A stretch of DNA of 64,000 nt from Sulfurifustis variabilis. GTDB taxonomy: Bacteria; Pseudomonadota; Gammaproteobacteria; Acidiferrobacterales; Sulfurifustaceae. The stretch covers positions 2,418,001 through 2,482,000 of the forward strand of contig NZ_AP014936.1 in the NCBI RefSeq assembly GCF_002355415.1, given 5' to 3'. Below the pieces are notes generated by a model. It was not told where the DNA came from. It saw only the letters and a program-made list of their open reading frames with translations, and ran no database searches. Within the stretch, counting starts at the first letter, position 1. Each line of letters begins with the position of its first letter. A program made the position numbers and the translations under genes. Below are positions 34,229 to 44,491 of the stretch, one piece after another.

Positions 34229-35917
34229 ATGCAGCTATTTCTGGATACCGGGCACAGCGAGCGGACGCCACGGCAGGAGCCGCCGCGCGGCACCTGCCTT
34301 GAGATCGTTCCCGAAACCGGCCGTGACGGCGGGCGCGGGGCCCTGCTCGCCTGCGCGGAGGGTATCGCCGACCGCCCGGAGGCCGAGAAGGCGGCGCGCA
34401 TCGCGATCACGGCGCTCGCCGACAGCTACTATGCGGCTCCCGAGGGATGGGCGCTAAGGCAGGCGCTGGAAGAGAGCGTGCGCGCGGCGCATCAGGCCGT
34501 GCTCGCCGGCGGCGAACGCGGCCGCGCGGCGGTGTTCGCGGCCCTGGTACTGCGTGGCCGTCGCTGGCTCGCCGCGCACGCTGGACATGCGCGCATCTGG
34601 CTGTTTCGCGATCACGAGCTCAGACTGCTGACCCGCGATCACCTGATCCCCCGCCCGAGACGCCGTCCGGAGATCGCGAAGGCACTGGGCCTCGCGAGCG
34701 AGATCGACGCCGAGTATCACTCCGGCGAGCTCGCGGAGGGCGACGTGTTCCTGCTGACGACACCCGGGGCGCACGATGCGCTGGACGCCGCCCGCATGCG
34801 CGGCGTGCTCGAGGCCGATGCGGGTGCGGAGCATATCGCAGAGACGCTGGCGACCCGGGCGCAGGAGGCCGGAGCGCCGGGCTATGCCGGCGTGTGCGCC
34901 GTGCGCGTGGAGAAGCTGCCGCCGGAATCGATCGCGGACACGCGCGAGAGCGTCGCGGATCTCGCGTTCGTGGAGCCACCCGAGGTCGGAACGATCATCG
35001 ACGGCTTCCGCGTGGACAAGCTCGTGTACCGCAGCCGACGCTATCGTATCTACAAGGCCGCCGACACGGAGAACGGTGCCACCGTCGCCCTCAAGTTCCC
35101 CGATCCGTCGTGCCGCGAAGACCCCGAGTACGCGCGCTCGTTCCTGCGCGAGGAATGGATCGGCCGGCGCGTCGACAACGCGCATCTGGTCAAGGCCCTG
35201 AGGCCGCGACCGGGCCGACGGCGTGCGCTTTACGTCGTCATGGAATACCACGAAGGCGAACCGCTCGCGAAGCGCATCCGGCGAAAGGGCGGGCTGCCTG
35301 TCGAGGAGGCATTGCGCCTCGCCGAGCAGATGCTCGAGGCCCTGGGCGCGCTGCACGGGCACGGCGTGATACACCGCGACCTGCGCGTGAACCACCTGCT
35401 CTACGACAAGGCGCATCGCCGGCTCCTGCTGCTCGGGCTCGGGGAAAGCCGGGTCGAGGCGCTGAAGGAAGGCGCGGACGGGTCGGCCACTAGCGCATGG
35501 AGCTACCAGGCGCCGGAGCTCTTCGAGGGAAAGGCGGTGAGCGAACGGACGGACATTTATTCGGCGGGCGTCACGCTCTACCGGATGATCACCGGCGAGT
35601 ACCCCTACGGGAGAATCCGCGCGCCGCGCTGGGAAGATCGCGCATACCGGTCGATGAACGAGTGGAAGCCCGATGTCCCTGAGGCCCTGGACGCGGTGGT
35701 ACGCCGGGCCTGCGAGGTCAACCCGTCCGAGCGCTATGCTTCCGTGGCGCAGTTCGCCTCCGCCCTCGCCCGCGTGGGGGCCGAGCTGTCGGGAAACCGC
35801 TACGAGACCCGACCGCACGGCGAACGCGAAACCTCGGACGGCAGCCGCTGGACGTGGGTGGTACTGGCCTCCCTGCTCGCCGGTCTTGTCGCTTACCTGG
35901 CCGTCGCCCTGAGGTAG
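34229..35917 (+). CDS. Degenerate PP2C phosphatase - Ser/Thr kinase fusion, membrane anchored
   Basis: A 562-residue protein. Residues 1-230 follow the PP2C fold but lack the metal-binding acids: ADGMGG is AEGIAD (43-48), GDSR is GHAR (119-122), SDG is TPG (178-180), DN.T is GYAG (218-221). Residues about 258-515 follow a Hanks kinase: Lys289 and HRD 382-384 remain and APE (428-430) is intact, but the glycine-rich loop is absent, the catalytic Asn position is His389, and DFG is GLG (403-405). A C-terminal TM helix (about 543-560) ends the protein. It is probably a scaffold or sensor rather than an active enzyme. Confidence 0.8.
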   Translation: MQLFLDTGHSERTPRQEPPRGTCLEIVPETGRDGGRGALLACAEGIADRPEAEKAARIAITALADSYYAAPEGWALRQALEESVRAAHQAVLAGGERGRAAVFAALVLRGRRWLAAHAGHARIWLFRDHELRLLTRDHLIPRPRRRPEIAKALGLASEIDAEYHSGELAEGDVFLLTTPGAHDALDAARMRGVLEADAGAEHIAETLATRAQEAGAPGYAGVCAVRVEKLPPESIADTRESVADLAFVEPPEVGTIIDGFRVDKLVYRSRRYRIYKAADTENGATVALKFPDPSCREDPEYARSFLREEWIGRRVDNAHLVKALRPRPGRRRALYVVMEYHEGEPLAKRIRRKGGLPVEEALRLAEQMLEALGALHGHGVIHRDLRVNHLLYDKAHRRLLLLGLGESRVEALKEGADGSATSAWSYQAPELFEGKAVSERTDIYSAGVTLYRMITGEYPYGRIRAPRWEDRAYRSMNEWKPDVPEALDAVVRRACEVNPSERYASVAQFASALARVGAELSGNRYETRPHGERETSDGSRWTWVVLASLLAGLVAYLAVALR

Positions 35918-35940
35918 CCGGCGACTTCGGGCGGGCCGGC

Positions 35941-38049
35941 CTACGAGGCGGTGCTTTTGATCTCTTCGACCGCCTTCATGCTCAGGCGGATACGCCCCTG
36001 CTTGTCGACTTCGAGCACCTTGACCTTCACCACCTCGCCCTCGCGGAGCTTGTCGGAGACGCTCTCGACCCGCTCGTGGGAGATCTGCGAGATGTGCACG
36101 AGCCCGTCCTTTCCGGGGAGGATGGTGACGAAGGCGCCGAAGTCCATCAGCTTCGCGACCTTGCCTTCGTAGATCATGCCGACCTCGACGTCGGCGGTCA
36201 GCTGCTGGATCCGACGGCGCGCCTCCTCGCTCGCCGCCCGATCGGCCGAAGCGACCTTGACCGTGCCGTCGTCCTCGATGTCGATCGTCGTGCCCGTTTC
36301 CTCGCACAGCGCGCGGATGGTGGATCCGCCCTTGCCGATGACGTCGCGAATGCGCTCGGGATTGATCTTGAAGCTGATGATGCGCGGGGCGTACTCGGAA
36401 AGCTCCGAGCGCGGCGCGGCGATCGCCTGGCTCATGATGCCGAGGATGTGCATACGGCCTTCTTTCGCTTGCTTGAGCGCCGCGTCCATGATGTCGCGGT
36501 TGATGCCCTCGATCTTGATGTCCATCTGCAGCGCGGTGACGCCGCCGGTCGTGCCCGCCACCTTGAAGTCCATGTCGCCGAGATGGTCCTCGTCGCCGAT
36601 GATATCGGTAAGCACCGCGAAGCGGTTGCCTTCCTTGATCAGCCCCATCGCGACGCCCGCCACCGGCGCCTTGATCGGCACGCCCGCATCCATCAGCGAC
36701 AGGCTCGCTCCGCAGACCGATGCCATGGAGCTCGAGCCGTTCGACTCGGTGATTTCCGAAACCACGCGGATGACATAGGGATAGGTGCTCATGTCGGGGA
36801 GCACCGGATACACGCCGCGCTTGGCCAGACGCCCGTGACCGATCTCGCGTCGTTTCGGGCTGCCGATGCGGCCGACCTCCCCGACCGAGTACGGGGGGAA
36901 GTTGTAGTGCAGCATGAAAGGCTCTTTGCGCTCGCCCTCGAGCGCATCGATGATCTGCGCGTCGCGGCCCGTCCCGAGCGTGGTCGTGACGAGCGCCTGA
37001 GTCTCGCCGCGCGTGAAGAGCGCGCTGCCGTGCGTGCGGGGCAGCACTCCGGTGCGGATCACGATCGGCCGCACGGTGCGCGTGTCGCGACCGTCGATGC
37101 GCGGGTGACCCCCGAGGATCCGATCGCGCACGATCCGGTACTCGAGATCGCCGACGAGCTTGAGCACCGCGTCCTTCGTGCCTTCCGCGGAACCCTCGGG
37201 AGCGAACTGGGCGACCGCCTCGGCGCGGATCTCGCTCATGCGGTCCTGGCGCGCGGTCTTCTCGGCGATCTGGTAGGCATCCGTGATCGCCTGGCTGAAC
37301 GCACCTTTGAGCGCGTCCCTGAGCCCGGTGTCCTCGGCCGGCGGCTGCCAGCCCCACGGTTTCGCTCCCGCTTCCCCGGCGAGCTCGCGGATCGCGCGGA
37401 TCGCCGTCTGCATCTGCTCGTGTCCGTACGTCACCGCGCCGAGCATCACGTCCTCGGGCAGTTCCTTCGCCTCGGACTCGACCATCAGGACGGCCTTTTC
37501 GGTGCCCGCGACCACGAGATCGAGCTGCGACGTGGCGAGCGCCTGGTTGCCCGGATTGAGCAGGTACTGTCCGTTCGCATAGCCGACGCGCGCAGCGCCG
37601 ATCGGACCGTTGAACGGCACGCCGGAGAGCATGAGCGCCGCCGAGACACCGATCATCGAGACGACGTCGGGGTCGATGTCCGGGTCGACCGACATCACGG
37701 TCACCACGACCTGCACTTCGTTATGGAAACCTTCGGGGAACAGCGGGCGGATGGGGCGGTCGATCAGGCGAGAGGTGAGGATTTCCTTCTCGGAGGGCCG
37801 GCCTTCGCGCTTGAAGAAGCCGCCGGGAATGCGTCCCGCCGCGTAGGTCTTTTCCTGGTAATCGACTGTCAGCGGAAAGAAATCCTTCCCGGGGACCGCG
37901 TCGCGCTGCGCGACCACCGTCGCCAGCACGACGGTGTCGCCCATGGCCGCCACGACGGCACCGCTGGCCTGGCGTGCGATCTCGCCGGTCTCGAGCCTGA
38001 CGGCGTGGGTTCCGTACTGAAACGTCTTCGTGACTTTCGACAAGGTCAT
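35941..38049 (-). CDS. pnp: Polyribonucleotide nucleotidyltransferase
   Basis: A 702-residue 3'-to-5' phosphorolytic exoribonuclease of the RNA degradosome. Two RNase PH domains are visible ([32 protein letters not shown]; second core with [20 protein letters not shown]), then a KH domain ([15 protein letters not shown]) and an S1 domain ([26 protein letters not shown]). It lies 9 bases after rpsO, so there is no room for the long RNase III-processed leader known from E. coli. The ribosome-binding site is GAGAGGAG directly before the ATG. Confidence 0.97.
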   Translation of the reverse strand: MTLSKVTKTFQYGTHAVRLETGEIARQASGAVVAAMGDTVVLATVVAQRDAVPGKDFFPLTVDYQEKTYAAGRIPGGFFKREGRPSEKEILTSRLIDRPIRPLFPEGFHNEVQVVVTVMSVDPDIDPDVVSMIGVSAALMLSGVPFNGPIGAARVGYANGQYLLNPGNQALATSQLDLVVAGTEKAVLMVESEAKELPEDVMLGAVTYGHEQMQTAIRAIRELAGEAGAKPWGWQPPAEDTGLRDALKGAFSQAITDAYQIAEKTARQDRMSEIRAEAVAQFAPEGSAEGTKDAVLKLVGDLEYRIVRDRILGGHPRIDGRDTRTVRPIVIRTGVLPRTHGSALFTRGETQALVTTTLGTGRDAQIIDALEGERKEPFMLHYNFPPYSVGEVGRIGSPKRREIGHGRLAKRGVYPVLPDMSTYPYVIRVVSEITESNGSSSMASVCGASLSLMDAGVPIKAPVAGVAMGLIKEGNRFAVLTDIIGDEDHLGDMDFKVAGTTGGVTALQMDIKIEGINRDIMDAALKQAKEGRMHILGIMSQAIAAPRSELSEYAPRIISFKINPERIRDVIGKGGSTIRALCEETGTTIDIEDDGTVKVASADRAASEEARRRIQQLTADVEVGMIYEGKVAKLMDFGAFVTILPGKDGLVHISQISHERVESVSDKLREGEVVKVKVLEVDKQGRIRLSMKAVEEIKSTAS

Positions 38050-38058
38050 CTCCTCTCG

Positions 38059-38328
38059 TTACTTCCGCAGCCCGAGCCGCTCGATCAGCGCACGGTAGCG
38101 CTCGCTGTCCGTCCGCTTGAGGTAATCCAGCAGCTGACGGCGCTTGTTCACCATCTTCAGCAGCCCGAGGCGCGAATGATGATCCTTGGGATGGCTCTGG
38201 AAATGCGCGGAGAGCTCGTCGATGCGGGTGGAGAGCAGTGCCACCTGCACTTCGGGCGAACCGGTGTCGCCCTGGTGCGTCTGGTAGTCCTGCATCACCT
38301 TGGCCTTCTTGTCGGCGGTGAGGGTCAT
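38059..38328 (-). CDS. rpsO: 30S ribosomal protein S15
   Basis: An 89-residue primary 16S rRNA-binding protein with the standard sequence, including [39 protein letters not shown] and [17 protein letters not shown] lies 8 bases before the ATG. It follows truB by 94 bases and precedes pnp by 9. Confidence 0.97.
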   Translation of the reverse strand: MTLTADKKAKVMQDYQTHQGDTGSPEVQVALLSTRIDELSAHFQSHPKDHHSRLGLLKMVNKRRQLLDYLKRTDSERYRALIERLGLRK

Positions 38329-38422
38329 TGACCAACCTCTATGACGTTCGTCGGAACCTTTCGGAGGGCGCGTATTCTACCTGCGTACACCCATGCCCTC
38401 AACCGAAGTTTTCGCTGGTGGC

Positions 38423-39349
38423 TCAAGGTTTTCGCGTCATCAAACGGCGCGGCGCAACGCGACCGTCGTCCAGCACCTGGCCGATGCCCAGGAAGTGGTG
38501 GCCATCGTCGTACAGCCGCACCCAGCCCGGGGCGAAGCCGTGCCTGGCGCTCACCGGCTGCCCCTGACAAAGGTAATGGGTCGCGAGCGCGGTGAGCTTC
38601 ACCTCGGGAATGGTCGGCAGTACCTCGTCCGGCGGCAGCAGACGCTCCGCCCGCGCTGCGACATCCGGGAGGGCCTCCAGGGCGGCGAGCGAGACTGCCC
38701 GTTCCACCGTCAGCGCACCGACGCGGAGCCGTCGCAGCTCCGCCACATGCGCGCCGCAGCCCAGGCGCTCTCCCAGATCGTGCGCCAGGCTCCGGACGTA
38801 CGTCCCCTTCGAACAGTCGATCTCGAACTCCAGCCGGTCGCCCTCGAGTGCGAGCACCTCGATCCCGTGGATCGTCACCCGCCGGGCCGACCGTTCGACC
38901 TCCATGCCCGCGCGCGCCAGCTCGTACAGCGGGCGGCCCGCGAGCTTGATCGCCGAGTACATCGGCGGCACCTGCTCGATCTCCCCGACGAAAGCACGCA
39001 GCGCGGTCTCCACTTCCGCGCGCCGCAGCTTCACCGGCCGCGTCGCGACGATCGCGCCTTCCGCATCGTGCGTCGTCGTCGCAATGCCGAGGCGGAATAC
39101 GGCCCGATAGCGCTTGTCGGCGTCGATGAGAAACTGCGACAGCTTGGTCGCCTCGCCGAAACAGAGCGGCAGCAATCCGGTCGCTATGGGGTCCAGGCTC
39201 CCGGTATGGCCGGCCTTGCAGGCATTCAGCAGCCGCTTGGCCGCCTGCAGGGCCTGGTTGGAGGTGTACCCGACGGGCTTGTCGAGCAGAAGCACGCCGT
39301 CGAGCGGCAGACACACGCGCCGCGACCGCCGCCCTTCGCCCCGGCTCAT
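38423..39349 (-). CDS. truB: tRNA pseudouridine-55 synthase
   Basis: A 308-residue enzyme that makes pseudouridine 55 in the T-loop of tRNAs. The catalytic aspartate is D53 in KAGHTGSLDPIATGLLPL, preceded by GVLLLDKPVGYTSNQALQ. Other blocks are GEIEQVPPMYSAIKLAGRPLY and CSKGTYVRSLAHDLG. A C-terminal PUA-like domain is present. Its ATG overlaps the rbfA stop as ATGA, so the pair is translationally coupled. Confidence 0.97.
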   Translation of the reverse strand: MSRGEGRRSRRVCLPLDGVLLLDKPVGYTSNQALQAAKRLLNACKAGHTGSLDPIATGLLPLCFGEATKLSQFLIDADKRYRAVFRLGIATTTHDAEGAIVATRPVKLRRAEVETALRAFVGEIEQVPPMYSAIKLAGRPLYELARAGMEVERSARRVTIHGIEVLALEGDRLEFEIDCSKGTYVRSLAHDLGERLGCGAHVAELRRLRVGALTVERAVSLAALEALPDVAARAERLLPPDEVLPTIPEVKLTALATHYLCQGQPVSARHGFAPGWVRLYDDGHHFLGIGQVLDDGRVAPRRLMTRKP

Positions 39350-39717
39350 TCCTTGTGGCCCTTCCGGTCTTCCGAGATGGCCCGATCGATCAACCGCGTC
39401 AGCCGGTCTCCGCGCTCGACCGAGCGGTCGAACTCGAAGCGAAGCTCCGGCACGACCCGCAGCCGCAGGCGATCCGCCAGGGCGCGACGCAGGAAGCCGG
39501 ACGCCCTGTTGAGCGCAGCGGCGACCGGGCCGGCCTCCGCCTCGCCGGCGAGCAGCGTGAAGTAAACGCGCGCATGCCCCAGGTCGGGCGACACCTCTGC
39601 ATAGGTGAGCGTCACGTGGTGGGCCCGAGGGTCGTCGAGCTCGCGGGGGATCAGCGCGGCCAGCTCGCGCTTGATCAGCTCGGCGATGCGCCGTGGCCGA
39701 TTACCGTCTTTGCGCAT
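39346..39717 (-). CDS. rbfA: Ribosome-binding factor A
   Basis: A 123-residue KH-fold assembly factor for the small subunit, needed for 16S rRNA 5' end maturation and cold adaptation. Typical segments are RRIAELIKRELAALIPRELD, VTLTYAEVSPDLGHARVYFT and LRVVPELRFEFDRSVERGD. It lies 39 bases downstream of infB and overlaps truB by four bases (ATGA). Confidence 0.96.
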   Translation of the reverse strand: MRKDGNRPRRIAELIKRELAALIPRELDDPRAHHVTLTYAEVSPDLGHARVYFTLLAGEAEAGPVAAALNRASGFLRRALADRLRLRVVPELRFEFDRSVERGDRLTRLIDRAISEDRKGHKE

Positions 39718-39756
39718 GTCAGACTCCGCGGGGACGCAGCGCGTCCCCGGTTGCGG

Positions 39757-42195
39757 TCACACGGTGCGTGCGACCTCGACCTTCTCGAAGACTTCGATCT
39801 GGTCGCCGACCTGCACGTCGTTGTAGTTCTTGACGGCGATGCCGCATTCGAGGCCGGCCTTGACCTCGTTGACGTCGTCCTTGAAACGCCGAAGGCTTTC
39901 GAGCTCGCCCTCGAACACCACGACATTGTCACGCAGCACGCGAATCGGGCGATTGCGCCGTACCGACCCCTCGACCACGAAGCAACCCGCCACGAGCCCG
40001 ATCTTCGGCGCACGGAACACCTGCCGCACTTCGGCGAGCCCGAGCAGCTGCTCCTTGATCTGGGGCTTCAGCATGCCCGACATCGCGGCTTTGACGTCGT
40101 TCACGGCGTCGTAAATCACGTTGTAGTAGTGCACGTCCACGCCCTGCGACTCGATGAGCCGGCGGGCGGCGCCGTCGGCCCGCACGTTGAAGCCCAGGAT
40201 GACCGCGTTGGAGGCGACGGCGAGGTTCACGTCCGACTCGCTGATGCCGCCCACCATGCCGTGGATGACCTTCACGCGCACCTCGCTGGTCGAAAGCTTC
40301 TCGAGCGCGGCGGTGATCGCCTCGACGGAACCCTGCACGTCGGCCTTGATGATGAGGTTGAGCGCCTTGGCCTCGACGGCCGCCTCCTGCATCTGCTCGA
40401 AGACGTTCGTGAGCTTGGCCTTGGAGGCGAGTTGCACGTCCTTGAACTTGCCCTGCCGGTAGAGCGCGATCTCGCGCGCCTTGCGCTCGCTCTCCACCAC
40501 GAGGACCTCTTCGCCCGCGGAGGGCACGCCCGAGAGGCCCTGGATCTCCACGGGAATCGAGGGTCCCGCCTCCTTCACCGGCCGGCCCTTCTCGTCCAGC
40601 ATCGCCCGCACCCGCCCGAACTCGCGTCCGGCCAGGATCACGTCGCCCTTGTTGAGCGTACCGCGCTGCACCAGGACGGTCGCGACCGGACCCCGGCCCT
40701 TGTCGAGGCGCGCCTCGACGACGATGCCCGTCGCGGGACCGACCCGAGGCGCCGTGAGCTCGAGCACTTCCGCCTGCAGAAGCACGGACTCGAGGAGCTT
40801 GTCGATGCCCTGCCCGGTCTTCGCCGAGACGTCGACGAAGATCTCGTTGCCGCCCCATTCCTCGGCCACGACCTCGTGCTTGGTCAGCTCCTGGCGGACG
40901 CGATCGGGCTGCGCCTCGGGCTTGTCGATCTTGTTCACGGCAACGACGAGCGGCACCCTGGCATTGCGCGCGTGGTGGATGGCTTCCACCGTCTGCGGCA
41001 TCACGCCGTCGTCGGCTGCGACGACGAGGATCACGATGTCGGTCGCCCTCGCGCCGCGGGCACGCATCGCGGTGAACGCCTCGTGGCCGGGCGTGTCGAG
41101 AAACGTGACCACGCCCCGCGGGGTCTCCACGTGGTAGGCGCCGATGTGCTGGGTGATGCCGCCCGCCTCGCCGGCCGCGACCTTCGCCTTGCGGATGTAG
41201 TCCAGCAGCGACGTCTTGCCGTGGTCGACGTGGCCCATGACGGTCACCACCGGCGGACGCGGCTCGGCCGGCCCGTAGGCCTCGCCCGCCCCTTCGAGGA
41301 GCGCTTCGGGGCTTTCGGGCTTCGCTTCCTTGACGACGTGCCCCATCTCCTCGACCACGATCGCCGCGGTCTCGCGGTCGAGCACCTGGTTGATCGTCAC
41401 CATCATGCCGAGCTTCATCAGCACCTTGATGACCTCGGCTGCCTTGATGGACATCTTCTGCGCGAGCTCCGCGACCGTGACCGTCTCGGGCAATACCACC
41501 TCGTGCACGATCGGCTGCGTCGGGCGCTCGAAGGCGTGCTGGCCCGACATGCTCGTCACGACGGAGCGCGGCGCCATCGGCCGGGACTTCCGGCGCATCT
41601 TCTTGCCCTCGGCAAGATGCAACTCGCCGCGTTCCTTTTCCTTGATCTTCTCGAGCCGGTCCTTCTTCTTCTCGTGCTTTTCCTTCTCTTTGGCAACCGG
41701 CGGCTTTTTCGGCGCCTCGGCGGCGGGGGCCGGGGCCTTGGCCGCGGCCGGCTCGGGTTCGCGGGCTTCCGGGGTGGGTGCCGCCGCGGCAGCGGCCACG
41801 GGCGCTTCGGCGGGTTCGGCCGGAGCCGGCTCCGGAGCGGCCGTCACCTCTTCCACCTCCACTTCTTCCTCGACCGGCGCCGTCTCCTCGATCGCGGTAC
41901 GTTTGACGAATGTCCGCTTTTTTCTTACCTCGACCTGGACGGTGCGCGAAGGGCCGAGTCGGGACGATTGAGTCACCTGGCTCGTCGATTTGCGCTTGAG
42001 CGTGATCTTGCTCCGCCCCGGTTCGGCGGCGCCGGCATTGCCGCGCAGGTACGACAGCAGCGTCAGCTTCTCGTCGTCGCTCAGGACGTCCCCGGTGGCC
42101 TTTCCTTCGATGCCCGCCGCCATCAGCTGCCGCAGCAGCGTCTCGGGCGGAACCCCGATCTGTTGCGCGAAACCTTCAACTGTCGTCTGTGCCAT
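39757..42195 (-). CDS. infB: Translation initiation factor IF-2
   Basis: An 812-residue GTPase that delivers initiator tRNA to the ribosome. The N-terminus has a small IF2-N domain, a long Ala/Pro/Glu-rich linker (about 85-190) and a second IF2-N-like region. The G domain shows GHVDHGKTS (G1), DTPGHEAF (G3) and NKIDKPEA (G4). Domains II to IV follow, ending [17 protein letters not shown]. It is 12 bases downstream of nusA. A very long frame on the opposite strand is a base-composition artefact. Confidence 0.97.
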   Translation of the reverse strand: MAQTTVEGFAQQIGVPPETLLRQLMAAGIEGKATGDVLSDDEKLTLLSYLRGNAGAAEPGRSKITLKRKSTSQVTQSSRLGPSRTVQVEVRKKRTFVKRTAIEETAPVEEEVEVEEVTAAPEPAPAEPAEAPVAAAAAAPTPEAREPEPAAAKAPAPAAEAPKKPPVAKEKEKHEKKKDRLEKIKEKERGELHLAEGKKMRRKSRPMAPRSVVTSMSGQHAFERPTQPIVHEVVLPETVTVAELAQKMSIKAAEVIKVLMKLGMMVTINQVLDRETAAIVVEEMGHVVKEAKPESPEALLEGAGEAYGPAEPRPPVVTVMGHVDHGKTSLLDYIRKAKVAAGEAGGITQHIGAYHVETPRGVVTFLDTPGHEAFTAMRARGARATDIVILVVAADDGVMPQTVEAIHHARNARVPLVVAVNKIDKPEAQPDRVRQELTKHEVVAEEWGGNEIFVDVSAKTGQGIDKLLESVLLQAEVLELTAPRVGPATGIVVEARLDKGRGPVATVLVQRGTLNKGDVILAGREFGRVRAMLDEKGRPVKEAGPSIPVEIQGLSGVPSAGEEVLVVESERKAREIALYRQGKFKDVQLASKAKLTNVFEQMQEAAVEAKALNLIIKADVQGSVEAITAALEKLSTSEVRVKVIHGMVGGISESDVNLAVASNAVILGFNVRADGAARRLIESQGVDVHYYNVIYDAVNDVKAAMSGMLKPQIKEQLLGLAEVRQVFRAPKIGLVAGCFVVEGSVRRNRPIRVLRDNVVVFEGELESLRRFKDDVNEVKAGLECGIAVKNYNDVQVGDQIEVFEKVEVARTV

Positions 42196-42207
42196 TGTGC
42201 GTTAGCC

Positions 42208-43728
42208 TCAGGCGCTCTTGCCGGCCTGCTCGCCCTCGCCCGCCGCCTGGAACCAGGGGGCGCGCGCCGTCATGATCAGCTCCCTGGCCCGATCCTCCGT
42301 CATGCCTTCGACCTCGAGCAGCTCGTCGACGGACTGCTCGGCGAGTTCCTCGCGGGTCTTGATGCCCTGCGACGCGAGCAGGTGCGCGGTGTGTTCGTCC
42401 ATCCCTTCCATTTCGAGCAGGTCCGCCGCGGGCTCCGCCATGCTGATCTTCTCTTCCTGCGCGATCGCCCGCGTGAGCAGAACGTCGCGCGCCCGGTTGC
42501 GAAGCTCCTCGACGAGGTCCTCGTCGAACTCCTCGATCGCGATCAGCTCCTGCTTCGGCACGTAGGCGACCTCGTCGAGGTTGGTGAAGCCCTCCTGCAC
42601 GAGGATGCTCGCCACGTTCTCGTCCACATCCAGCGAGTCCATGAAGAGCTTGATGGCGTTCTGGGCCTCCGACTGGCCTTTTTCCTGTGCCGCCTGCTCG
42701 GTCATGATGTTGAGCTCCCAACCCGTGAGCTCGGAGGCGAGGCGTACGTTCTGTCCGCCCCGGCCGATCGCCTGCGACAGCTGCTTCTCGTCGACGATCA
42801 CGTCCATCGCGTGCGTCTCCTCGTCGACGACGATCGAAAGCACTTCGGCCGGCGCCAGCGCGTTGATCACGAACTGCGCCGGGTTGTCGGACCACTGAAT
42901 GATGTCGACCCGCTCTCCGGCAAGCTCGTTCGAGACCGCCTGCACGCGGCTGCCGCGCATGCCGACGCATGCCCCGATCGGATCTATGCGGGGATCGCGC
43001 GAGGACACCGCGATCTTCGCGCGCAGCCCGGGATCGCGCGCGGCGGCCAGGATCTGGATCAGGCCTTCGCTCGCTTCGGGCACCTCCAGCTTGAACAGCT
43101 CGATCACGAGCTGCGGGCTCGTCCGCGACAGGAAGAGCTGCGGGCCGCGAGGCACGGACTTCACGTCCTCCAGCAGCGCTCGAATGCGGTCGCCCGGGCG
43201 CAGGCCCTCGCGCGGAATCATGGTGGTCTTCGCGAGCAGCGCCTCGGCGTTGCCGAGGTCCACGATCGCGTCGCCGCGCTCGAGGCGCTTCACGACGCCG
43301 GTCACCATCTCGCCCTTGCGCGGGGCATACTGGTTGACGATCTGCTCGCGCTCGGCCTCGCGCACCTTCTGCATGATGACCTGCTTCGCGGCCTGCGCCG
43401 CGATGCGGCCGAACTCGACCGCCGCGATGGGCTCCTCGATGAACTCGCCCACCTGGACCTCCGGGTTCTTTTCCCGGGCTGCGGAAAGCTTCACCTGGCG
43501 GTCGGGGAACTCCACCACCTCGAGCTCGTCGGGCACGACTTCCCAGCGGCGGAACGTGTCGTAGGCGCCGGTGTCGCGGTGGATATGCACGCGCGCATCG
43601 ATGTCCTGGGCGTACCGCTTGCGCGTCGCCGTGCCGAGCGCCGCCTCCAGCGCCTGAAAGATCGTCTCTTTCTCGACGCCCTTCTCGCGCGAGACCGCGT
43701 CCACCACCATCAAGACTTCGCTGCCCAT
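42208..43728 (-). CDS. nusA: Transcription termination/antitermination factor NusA
   Basis: A 506-residue RNA-polymerase-binding protein that controls pausing, termination and antitermination. Domains in order: the N-terminal RNAP-binding domain (VLMVVDAVSREKGVEKETIF), S1 (MVTGVVKRLERGDAIVDLGN), two KH domains (GACVGMRGSRVQAV; IGRGGQNVRLASEL), and two C-terminal acidic helix-hairpin repeats (around VASILVQEGFTNLDEVA and HTAHLLASQGIKTREELAEQ) as in E. coli. AAGGA lies 4 bases before the ATG at 43726-43728; longer frames upstream run through rimP and are rejected. Confidence 0.97.
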   Translation of the reverse strand: MGSEVLMVVDAVSREKGVEKETIFQALEAALGTATRKRYAQDIDARVHIHRDTGAYDTFRRWEVVPDELEVVEFPDRQVKLSAAREKNPEVQVGEFIEEPIAAVEFGRIAAQAAKQVIMQKVREAEREQIVNQYAPRKGEMVTGVVKRLERGDAIVDLGNAEALLAKTTMIPREGLRPGDRIRALLEDVKSVPRGPQLFLSRTSPQLVIELFKLEVPEASEGLIQILAAARDPGLRAKIAVSSRDPRIDPIGACVGMRGSRVQAVSNELAGERVDIIQWSDNPAQFVINALAPAEVLSIVVDEETHAMDVIVDEKQLSQAIGRGGQNVRLASELTGWELNIMTEQAAQEKGQSEAQNAIKLFMDSLDVDENVASILVQEGFTNLDEVAYVPKQELIAIEEFDEDLVEELRNRARDVLLTRAIAQEEKISMAEPAADLLEMEGMDEHTAHLLASQGIKTREELAEQSVDELLEVEGMTEDRARELIMTARAPWFQAAGEGEQAGKSA

Positions 43729-43745
43729 GCTGTCCTTACCCTCAC

Positions 43746-44201
43746 TCAAAACCGCGGGACCAGGCGGGCCCGCTCGATCGCCCCGAAGGGCAGCTCGAAG
43801 CGTTCGTTGTCCACCTCGACCACGATACGATCCGCGTCGACCTCGATCAGCCGGCCGGTAAAGTTCCGGCGTCCGTCCACCGGCGCGCTCAAGCGCACCT
43901 TCACCGTCTCGCCCCGGTAGCGTCGAAAGTGCTCCGGCTCGACGAGCGGCCGGTCCAGACCGGGCGATGAAACCTCCAGGGTGTAACTGCCGGGAAACGG
44001 GTCTTCGACGTCGAGGATCGCCGAAAGCTGCCGGCTCACGTCGGCGCAGTCGTCGACCGTGACCCCGCGAGGGCCGTCTATATATACCCGCAGCGTCTGG
44101 TGCTGGCGACTGCCGGCCAGCTCGGCGTCGACGAGCTCGAAGCCCAGCGCCCTGACCCCGGACTCGAGCCGCCGCCGCAGGGCAGCGTCTACCCCGTGCA
44201 T
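43746..44201 (-). CDS. rimP: Ribosome maturation factor RimP
   Basis: A 151-residue assembly factor for the 30S subunit. Conserved parts are LESGVRALGFELVDAELAG, the RVYIDGPRGVTVDDCADVSR segment and SYTLEVSSPGLDRPL. It is the first protein gene after the initiator tRNA. The start codon lies inside GGGACAACCGGTTATG, without an obvious ribosome-binding site. Upstream are a strong promoter and an attenuator-like hairpin. Confidence 0.96.
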   Translation of the reverse strand: MHGVDAALRRRLESGVRALGFELVDAELAGSRQHQTLRVYIDGPRGVTVDDCADVSRQLSAILDVEDPFPGSYTLEVSSPGLDRPLVEPEHFRRYRGETVKVRLSAPVDGRRNFTGRLIEVDADRIVVEVDNERFELPFGAIERARLVPRF

Positions 44202-44223
44202 AACCGGTTGTCCCAGAAAACAA

Positions 44224-44244
44224 AAGTGGGCGCGCGGCCCACTT
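44224..44244 (-). terminator. Attenuator-like terminator in the rimP leader
   Basis: On the minus strand AAGTGGGC (44237-44244) pairs with GCCCACTT (44224-44231) across a five-base loop, followed by TTGTTTTC. This 8-bp stem with a T-rich tail lies about 23 bases before the rimP ATG and after the predicted start site, so it could stop part of the transcripts before rimP-nusA. Confidence 0.65.
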
Positions 44245-44279
44245 CTTGTTACACCCTTAACTGACCAGGATGGCCGCAG

Positions 44280-44307
44280 ATTATAAGCAGTTTGGCGAAA
44301 ATCTCAA
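44280..44307 (-). promoter_or_regulatory. Strong sigma70 promoter upstream of rimP
   Basis: On the minus strand TTGAGA (44302-44307, five of six matches) and TATAAT (44280-44285, perfect) are separated by 16 bases. It lies between the initiator tRNA gene and rimP and would start transcripts near 44273. Confidence 0.7.
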
Positions 44308-44373
44308 ACGCTGGAGGAGCTTAGAGGCGCGGGCTCGCCCCGGGAGAGCAGCGAGCGCTGACGACCGAGAAAC

Positions 44374-44450
<77 letters not shown>

Positions 44451-44462
44451 ACAAGGCGCGGA

Positions 44463-44491
44463 AGTCTACAAGCGGCCGTCCCGAAGTTCAA
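44463..44491 (-). promoter_or_regulatory. Candidate promoter of the initiator tRNA gene
   Basis: On the minus strand TTGAAC (44486-44491) and TAGACT (44463-44468) are separated by exactly 17 bases, each matching four of six positions. Transcription would begin about 6-8 bases before the tRNA. The -35 overlaps the 3' end of the upstream membrane-protein gene. Confidence 0.5.

Noticed and set aside
34454-38331. Long frames opposite pnp and the PP2C-kinase gene (34454-37357 minus, 35854-38331 plus)
   Set aside because: Same composition artefact; they run through well-supported genes and across their boundaries.
39355-43920. A 1,521-codon open frame opposite infB, nusA and rimP
   Set aside because: The true genes are on the other strand with complete motifs. 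The frame is rich in Arg, His, Leu and Asp as expected for the complement of GC-rich codons, and has no recognisable domain.
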